Shown here: piece by piece, positions 57,260 through 64,000 of the stretch
How positions within the stretch are numbered: position 1 is the stretch's first letter
How the letters are laid out: the number at the start of each line of letters is the position of its first letter
Origin: Pontederia crassipes
Taxonomy: Eukaryota > Streptophyta > Magnoliopsida > Commelinales > Pontederiaceae
Assembly: GCA_030549335.1 (NCBI GenBank)
Contig: CM060188.1
Coordinates: forward strand, 45,411,696-45,475,695
Direction of reading: 5' to 3'
DNA: 64,000 nucleotides
The notes under the pieces: model-generated
Told to the model about the DNA's origin: nothing
Database searches by the model: none
What the model saw: only the letters and a program-made list of their open reading frames with translations
Translations under genes and position numbers: made by a program

Positions 57260-58163
57260 AATCTAAAATTGATAGGTTCTTTGGATCCGTGGAGTTGGCT
57301 GAGAAAATTCCGCTGTCTACTATTTCGGCACTAGATAGGCCTTCTTTTCTGACTACATGCAGCTGCTATGGAACTGGAACGAGGGCTCTATTCCTAGATC
57401 TTATTCCAAATTCAAAAGAGCTTGGCTCCAAGAACCCAACTTTGGAACGATGGTGGAAGAACAATGGAGAAGCTACCCTAAATCCACCTCAGCAACAAAA
57501 ACCATTGCTGACAAACTGAACCACTTGAGAAGCTTTCTTCGCTCCTACAAACACCAGATCAGGGCAGGACGTGACCACAAAAGAATGGAGGTCTTAAGTG
57601 CCATCTCTGCAGTGGATCAGCAGGATGATACAAGGGTGTTAACTACAATTGAACTGATGGAACGCCGATGACATCTAAAGGTGGTGACTAGAGAGGAGAT
57701 GGGCACCCCATACTGACACATCTTCTGTCACATGTGGCAAGGCGAAGGAGGACATCGCCCACCTGTTTTTTGAGTGCCCAGCATCTGGAGAGGTCTGGCG
57801 ACAGTCGAGCATGGCAGGCATCTTCCCATCTACCCCGGAGACAGCAGCCACTCGCCAGTTCTGCCAGGCAGCAGCAGGGCTGGCGTGTTACGCTGGTGAC
57901 CTTTTTGGCCGGTTCTTGGACCATCTAGCTCAAACGTAACTCGGTCATTTTTTGTGGGGAGCGATGTCAGTTGAGAGTATTCTTCGGGAGTGGGTTTTTG
58001 GCTAGACATTGTACGTCTCTCCATTTTTGTCGCTCTTCTTGAGAGCTCCTTTTTGTACATGACATCCATTTCATGTATGTGTGCGTGTATATATATACAC
58101 ATATACACATGCATGGATGACAACCACAACTTCGGTGGTCATCCTTTTTCTCCTCAAAAAAAA
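57260..58163 (+). mobile_element. 5'-truncated LINE (ORF2 linker and 3' zinc region)
   Basis: It starts inside ORF2. RSYSKFKRAWLQEPNFGTMVE and WRSYPKSTSATKTIADKLNHLRSF (57378-57530) are from the region between endonuclease and reverse transcriptase. The frame then jumps to the C-terminal zinc-binding region CGKAKEDIAHLFFECPASGEVW (57730-57795), so the whole reverse transcriptase is missing. The 3' end has the hairpin at 58115-58144 and a short poly(A) (58156-58163). Confidence 0.82.
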
Positions 58164-58182
58164 TGGAGACAACGTAGCGACA

Positions 58183-59289
58183 ACTGTGACCAATGTTGTC
58201 AAAATCATGAGTTAACATGTAGAATCGGCCATTTTTACGATCTTACCAGGGAAAACCGAGTTGGATCGGTCGCCAACTCGGTTTTCTCCAGAATCGCGTG
58301 CTGGATCATAAACTCGGTTGACGCAGCATGCTGCCGTGCCAACTTTTTTCGTTTGCCCTAACCATTCGTACCTCATTTTGCCCTAACCATTCACTCCATT
58401 TTTGTGCCCCTGCTGTTGCCGTCACCGGTTGCTGCTGCCCCTGCTGTTGCCATCGCCAGTCGCTGCTGCCCCTGCTGTTGCTGTCGCCGGTTGCTGCTGC
58501 TGCTGTCGCCACCGCCTCCTATTCCTTGCCACTCGACAGGTTTCTCTCCTCTCTCGTGCCTTCTCCCTCCCTCCCCCGTCCTCTTCTCACAGCTCCGACC
58601 ACTCGCAAGAAGAAGAGGGCGCCCTCTTTGCTCACGTGTGGCGTGTGAACCCTCCCCCCTCTCTCCAGTCGCCGCTTGCTGCCACTGGTTACTCTTCTCT
58701 ATCGCTTCTTCTCCTGCCATTTTCCTTCTTCCCTCCCCCTCTAGAGCAGTCCTTCCCTCTCTTCCCTCTAGCGCAGAGAAACTTTTTTTGGGCACGTAGA
58801 AGTCTCGTCCTCTCCGCTGGTACAGTCTTTTGTTTTGTGGATTTGCAAAAAACTCTTCTTTCTCTGTTCCAGACTCGTCCTCTCCGCGGAGAGAGGATCC
58901 AGTCTTTTGTTTTTTGGGTTTGCAAAAGATGGACAATAGAGAGGCCAGGAGGAAAAGACTGTACTCTGCTGCGGCAGAGAGTATACGTTTTTCTTATAAC
59001 TTTTGGTTGATATTTTTTCATACTTTTTTTTAATGTTTTGGTTTTCTGATATTTCATGTAATGTATTGCCAATTTATTAATTATTATAACTTATTAAATC
59101 ATTAAGTATTACTAGATTTTCTGAATGATATTGAATTATTAATTTATAGATAAATTAGGTACTAAGCAAGAAATAATATCAATTTAATTTAAAATATAAA
59201 TTTGGTAGAATCGTCTGTGTCGTGTTATGATCTCACCCAACCTTTCCGTGTCAAGTCCAATTTACGAGTTTGACAACATTGACCGTGAC
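58183..59289. mobile_element. hAT-like element, 1091 bp
   Basis: The element is 58191-59281. Ends CAATGTTGTCAAAATCATGAG and the complement of CAATGTTGTCAAACTCGTAA form an inverted repeat of about 20 bases. The 8-bp duplication is ACTGTGAC (58183-58190) and ACCGTGAC (59282-59289), one mismatch. Inside are a Cys/Leu-coding CTGCTGTTGC-rich minisatellite (58395-58510) and a ~75-base tandem duplication (about 58795-58930). No transposase can be read; the long frames arise from low-complexity sequence. The same end type occurs in the MITE at 37810. Confidence 0.82.
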
Positions 59290-59329
59290 TCTAACACAGG
59301 ATTCTTTCATATGTAAATTAGCAGTTGAT

Positions 59330-61065
59330 GCAGGTGTAACCATATTAGTAGAATGTTGGTGAATGGATCAGAAGCGTGGGGGAAGCAGGCAGTTGGCAAT
59401 TCGGTGACCATTTATTTTAGACAATTCACTCACCGATGTCCTCCAGGCGAGTGGCGATGTACTGGTACTGGGGCATCTAGACTCTCACAGGAACAATCAT
59501 ATGGTCCGATCAGTACTTTTTCTGAGAGGTTCTTACAGCCCTGTGGAACCTGAAAAGTGAAGGATCACCTGGACTAGATGGCTTTCCGATGATATTCTAG
59601 AAGGAATTTTGACCCTTGCTAGGTCTGGATGTCATGGCTGCTCTTCATGAATGTGGATGGCACTAGGGAGCTTGAAAGAATCAACTGATTCTTTTCATTC
59701 TTAATACCCAAAAAACCAGGACTAGATAGAGTGGAAGATTTCGGCAATTGCTTTATCTAACACACCAACTCCGCCTATATTTTATAGCCGGTCCCAAGCC
59801 CGGATAAAGGAGGAGGGTTGTGTTAGGCCCCGACAGCCAGCATAAAATCCTGTCGAATCTTATGAACATGGATCAACGAATGACGTCGTATGATCCATGT
59901 AGCCGACCCCACCTAGTGGGATAAAGCTTTGTTGTTGTTGTTGTTGTTGTTGCTTTATCTAACACACCATATCTTATTGTGGCTTGTGTTTTGGCAAATA
60001 GGTTGCAACTGATCGTGGATTCTTTGGTGCGTCCTGTGCAATCGGCTTCCACTGTTGGATGATCAATATCGAACAATTTCACCAGGCGAACAGCGGTTCA
60101 TGTGGGTGGATTTCTTGAAAACATACATCTTACCTGGACTGGTCCTTGTGAAGCTCACTATATAACGAGGTTTTCCGCTGAAATGGGTCTCATTGGGACA
60201 ATGTGTCTGCACTATTCCTTTCTCTTCCCTTATCAATGGCAATCCAACAGGTGGATGGGTCCAACATCATAGAGGAGTATGCCAGGGCTATCCCCTCGCT
60301 TCATTGCTGTTCATCCTGGTTGTTGATGCCCCAACATGCTGCACCTTTTCGGTTTGCCAAAGTGGCCTCATTTCTGGTTTCACGAGATCACCAAATTGTG
60401 GCAATCTTATCCCACTACTACAGTATGCAGACTATGCATTATTTCTCATTGAGGGATCTGTGGATGCAGAACAAAGAATAACCTTTTTAGTCAATGTGCT
60501 TGGAGATTTCTCAGATCTTCGCATAACTGATCAAAATGTTCAAGATGGATGATCAAGAGGCCCTTTGTTGCTCAATGGTGCTGCACACTGCGATATGAAC
60601 TCGACCTATCCCCTACCTGGGCCTGTCTCTCTCCGACAAAAAGATACCAGTAAGAGAATGGGATCTGGTCATTGAAAGAGTGAAACGTCAGCTAAAAGGG
60701 TGGAGTTCAAGGATCTTGTCAAGAGGACAGCTGACATTAGTGCCAGCAGTACTTTCTGCCATCTCGATATATTTGGAGACATTCAAGGAACCTAGGAGGC
60801 CTGCCTCTACCGCACTCTGTGGAGGCCCACCTAAACTCTCTTCGAACAACTTGTTTCGATGACATTCAGGCAGTCCATCTCATGGTTGTTCATCTAGTGG
60901 CCTGGAAGGAGGTTTGTCGCCCTTTTCTTGAGGGTTGTTTAGGAATTCGGGTCCCTCGGCAAACAAATGAAGCTTTGCTATCAAAATGGGCATTCATGTC
61001 TTCAGGACATTGGTGGTCTCTGGCCTTCTATTATTTTTGCATGCCATGCAAGCTATTTTAAATTA
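59330..61065 (+). pseudogene. LINE ORF2, reverse-transcriptase part (left piece)
   Basis: With frameshifts: DSQEQSYGPISTFSE and ALWNLKSEGSPGLDGFPM (59480-59590), AIALSNTPYLIVACVLANRLQL (interrupted by a SINE at 59768-59951), VDAPTCCTF and LLQYADYALFLIEGS (about 60420, the YADD box intact as YADY). It continues to LVAWKEVCRPFLEG and LGIRVPRQTNEALLSKWAF (60890-61000). The sequence then loses similarity and the ORF2 C-terminus resumes at ~62840. Confidence 0.82.
59750..59969 (+). mobile_element. Au-like SINE inserted in a LINE, with perfect 18-bp TSD
   Basis: The body is 59768-59951 (184 bp), flanked by GCTTTATCTAACACACCA at 59750-59767 and 59952-59969. It has the same start (ACTCCGCCTATATTTTATAG) and (TTG)n tail as the other copies. 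It splits the LINE reverse-transcriptase sequence, so it is younger than that LINE. Confidence 0.95.
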
Positions 61066-61780
61066 CATCTCGCATTTGGGAAACTTCTCAAAGATGGTCT
61101 ATGAGCATATAATTTCAGAATTTCCTTCTGAAGGTGTTTGCTCCTATAATACAAAAACAGCACAGTCTCATTGAGTCATTTCTACGTTCTTTGTTGTCCA
61201 TCAGATTCAGTTCTACTGTGAGAGGTCTGTTTTATTGAAATTACGACCTTGAACTATTGTATGACTTTTATTCCATTGGTCAGTTGATGTGGAAATCCAG
61301 AGTTCGATTTACCAAAAGTGAACTTGGTAAATAACTACTTGACGCTTGAGTTGACTGAATTGGATAAAATGTGAGCAAGCAAAACTACTTTTGATATAAG
61401 ATGATTTTTTTTGTTACAATATAAGATGTTCTTTTTGGTGGGTATACAAGATGATCTATTCTTATCACATGAAAACGACACCTTTTGCTAGTTCTTAGTT
61501 GCACAACTTTGCTTCTATGATATTGTAATGCAATCCTCTGATCACCTCCTCCTTTACTTTGATCGATGATTATCTGAAAGGCAATTTGTTTATTTTTGTG
61601 CAGTATATGTTGGCCTATTTTTGTGCATAGTTGGATGGTGTAATATAACATGTTTTGTGTAATGATATGATCAAATGTAACTGACTTTTGCATAAAAAAT
61701 CTGGATGGTTGCGCCTTTTGGCAACCATCCTTCCCCTTCTCAAAAAAAAAATTGTTGGCCATGACATTTTTCAAAAGTGT
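61066..61780. other. Insert interrupting the LINE; includes a LINE 3' tail
   Basis: No coding sequence. At 61703-61730 is a perfect ten-base-pair hairpin, GGATGGTTGC...GCAACCATCC, followed by TTCCCCTTCTC and A9 (61742-61750). This is the same 3' signature as the other LINE copies, so at least the right part is the 3' end of another LINE. Confidence 0.55.
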
Positions 61781-62067
61781 AGGGTGTTACCATTGTTTTT
61801 TTTTTTTTGAAACGAGAAAGGAAGGCTAGTCATCCAGGAGTTCCATTAATAATAGTAGGGATTACAATAAGTTTGATAGAGAGACAAACAGAAAACCACT
61901 GTAGCAGATGGCCAAGAAATCAAAATGACATCACACTACACCAAACCAAAAATGTCTTCACAACTCCACGCACCAGTAACCGCCATCCCACGCTGCCCCC
62001 ACATGAGAGGACAAGGACAAAGCACAACCAGCAACGATCTCAGAACCAGAAGGGTGTTACCATTGTT
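61781..62067 (-). mobile_element. Very short LINE 3' end with 17-bp TSD
   Basis: About 253 bases (61798-62050) with poly(T) on the plus strand at the left (the poly(A) tail of a minus-strand insertion). They are flanked by AGGGTGTTACCATTGTT at 61781-61797 and 62051-62067. It aligns with 51513-51740 and represents an extreme 5' truncation. Its hairpin has lost one arm (only GGATGACTAG remains). Confidence 0.88.
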
Positions 62068-62661
62068 AGGTTCAGTTTACTTGTTTCCTTGGGCATTACC
62101 TTGTTAGTCAAGTTGTTACTTATATTTGGCATGATAGCTATACTATTTACCTAAATCTGTTTTCTTGCTATTTATTGTGTTAGCGTGAAATTGCATCATT
62201 GGCACGGCCTGGAAGTTGGAACAACAAGAAGAAAGGCATCACAAAAGTAGATGGAAAGATCTTAGAGAAACATTCTAATAATATCCTCACTGGTGGAGAT
62301 GGGGTGACTTTAACTTCATCAGGGAGGCTGTTTGCGTGACTGCACATGAAATGTTCAGAATTGTTCTTACCATTTGTTGAAAATTGTTTAGAGTTTAGAA
62401 TTTAGTGTTCAATTTTCTAATTCTGCAGCTATTTGATAATTCTTCAATTTTGGTTAACAACAAAACATGTTCTGTTAATTCTTTTTGCAAGAATTTTGAA
62501 AATTTCCTTGATTTTCAATTGTAGAAAGAAAAATATTTTTTCCTGAAAAATATTTCTTAAAGACCTAAACAAATATGTCCTTAGTCATTTAATAACAAAG
62601 GAATGAAAACCAAGCTCATCAACCTCATTGAAAAATCCTGGATTTGTTGAAAAATCCTGGA
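62068..62661. other. No gene seen
   Basis: AT-rich sequence between the LINE tail and the fourth SINE. It lies inside the region that interrupts the large LINE. Confidence 0.45.
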
Positions 62662-62838
62662 ACTCCGCCTATGTTCTATAGCCGGTCCCAAGCCCGGATA
62701 AAGGAGGAGGGTTGTGTTAGGCCCCGACAGCCAGCGTAAAACCCTGTCGAATCTCATGAACATAGATCAACGAGTCGTATGATCCATGTAGCCGACCCCA
62801 CCTAGTGGGATAAGGCTTTGTTGTTGTTGTTGTTGTTG
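62662..62838 (+). mobile_element. Au-like SINE, fourth copy (177 bp)
   Basis: It begins ACTCCGCCTATGTTCTATAGCCGG and ends CCCACCTAGTGGGATAAGGC plus a (TTG)n tail. No target-site duplication is evident. LINE coding resumes directly after the tail, so it may sit at a recombination joint. Confidence 0.85.
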
Positions 62839-62839
62839 T

Positions 62840-63870
62840 TGCAAGAACCATCTCTTGGGATACAAGGTTGTTGCATCTACAGGGGTGTTCATCTTTCTGG
62901 AAGGGTGGGATGGTGGTTCTCCCAAAAATCAGACCCTTCTTATACCTGTCCATTGGTAATGGAAAGGATATTCAGTTCTGGGAGGACACGTGGGCTGCCT
63001 CTGAAACCCTTGCCACCTAATTCCCAAGGCTTTATGCCACCGCAGGTGACAAGAAGGCTTCTATGGCTGATTGTTCGTCAAGTAATAATGGCCTAAATGG
63101 TGTTTGGTTCCCTCCCTTCTCAAAGCACCTGTCTGAACAGGGAACTGAAGACTTCATCATCCTCTTGCGAAAAGTGGAAGGGTGTAGTCCAATCGCTATC
63201 ACACCAGTGGGTATGGAACTCGACAATTCTCTGTGCACCGAACATATTATCTGCTCAACATGACTGTCAGATTGGATGATGCTGACCTGAAGACCAACTC
63301 TAGGATTAAATGGAAGCTGGCCATACCTTTGAAAATTAAAGTCTTTCTTTGGCTGCTTACGCGTGGCCAGCTAGTGACCAAGACCTACCGGCAGAGGTGG
63401 CAACCTTCAGTTGATATTACTTGCATCTTGTGAGATGGTGCTACAGAGGATAGCAATCATCTTTTCATTGAATATGGGATGGCTAAGGAGACATCGCATA
63501 GACTAGGATGTCAATGGCTGTATTTGTCTTCGGCTGCAAACTTTTGGTGATCTTTTCATTATGGTGGCAGACAACAAGATGTTAAGGCTGTTTGTTTCAA
63601 GATACAGGCGTATAATTCCAGCTGCAACACTGGGGGCTATCTGGTCTCAAAGAAATTCAGTTATATTCAGGGGAAGTTGTTACATGGACAATATTTTCAC
63701 ACGTGCTTAACCTAGCTATGAAATGGACTAGAGATTACTGGTGTTGTTGGGAAATAATTCACGTCCATAACGTCTCAGTTGTAACTTTTTTGATATATTG
63801 AATAACATGGGATAGCTACAACCTTGGTAGCTATCCTTTCACATCTAAAAAAACTTGGTTGACATCCTTT
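62840..63870 (+). pseudogene. LINE ORF2 C-terminal part and 3' end (right piece)
   Basis: It reads SIGNGKDIQFWEDTW (62955), FPRLYATAGDKKASMADC, then WKLAIPLKIKVFLWLLTRGQL (63310-63370) and a damaged zinc region (CILC... 63420-63470). The 3' end has the hairpin GGATAGCTAC...GTAGCTATCC (63810-63836) followed by an A-rich tail. A second A13 tract (about 63880) follows a further TTGACATCC...TCTC remnant. It matches the same family and orientation as the left piece and is probably the same insertion, split by later events. Confidence 0.8.
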
Positions 63871-64000
63871 TCATTCTCAAAAAAAAAAAAAACTTAACTG
63901 TTGTGTCAAGGCTATTAACAGAGTAGATAAAGAAGAAAAGAACTAAACAAAAGCTCAAAAAAATATGCTGAAAATAATTTCTAAAGATGGAAAGAGAAAA
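63871..64000. other. A-rich end of window, no gene seen
   Basis: Poly(A)-rich sequence downstream of the LINE. The window ends here. Confidence 0.5.

Noticed and set aside
58391-59072. Several long overlapping frames (up to 202 codons) on both strands
   Set aside because: They arise from the low-complexity CTGCTG/CCTCTT-rich interior of the hAT-like element. No conserved motifs.

Overview
The window is plant nuclear DNA. It holds spliced eukaryotic genes with GT-AG introns, Ty3/gypsy and Ty1/copia retrotransposons, L1-type LINEs, Au-like SINEs, and CACTA and hAT-like elements. The intronless, very GC-rich desaturase gene in AT-rich surroundings, together with long-LTR chromoviruses, fits a commelinid monocot best. 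That placement is inference; no marker gene fixes the species.

Layout. (1) 1-8.4 kb: a degenerate Tekay/Del-like gypsy element (5' LTR cut by the window edge, gag-pol full of stops, 3' LTR 5647-8198) with a tandemly duplicated LTR tail. It sits in (2) 8.2-9.7 kb: a recent partial copy of a polygalacturonase gene joined in frame to a DUF4283 (LINE ORF1-type) coding segment. (3) 14.06-16.98 kb, minus: an intact eight-exon polygalacturonase (464 aa) with an Au-like SINE in its first intron. (4) 18.78-20.15 kb, minus: an intact intronless cytochrome-b5-fusion sphingolipid delta-8 desaturase. (5) 21.35-30.8 kb: gene debris. A beta-1,3-glucanase fragment abuts a 2.95-kb non-autonomous CACTA element, and a 4-coumarate:CoA ligase-like pseudogene is split by a 2.0-kb solo LTR and a duplicated 1.4-kb segment, ending at a (TC)41 microsatellite. 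(6) 31.9-33.9 kb: a second solo LTR with a perfect 5-bp target-site duplication, followed by a degenerate CACTA-like element. (7) 37.04-44.05 kb, plus: an intact fifteen-exon BDP1 (TFIIIB B'') gene of 661 aa, with a hAT MITE and an antisense LINE in its introns and a threefold 51-bp coding repeat. (8) 47.96-49.28 kb, minus: an internally deleted copia element with both ends and its TSD. (9) 49.88-55.79 kb, minus: the 3' eleven coding exons of a MORC-family ATPase; its N-terminal ATPase exons are not in the window. (10) 56-64 kb: nested LINEs, SINEs, LINE tails, a hAT-like element and a MITE.

The host genes are unrelated in function: pectin breakdown in the wall, sphingolipid desaturation in the ER, RNA polymerase III initiation, and chromatin silencing. 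They do not form a cluster. The window's main interest lies in its mobile elements: an array of short palindromes at the same offset in three different LTRs, a covarying hairpin just before the LINE poly(A) tails, and a possible new DUF4283-polygalacturonase chimera. I saw no tRNA or rRNA gene and no CRISPR-like array. I found no wholly new biochemical system.
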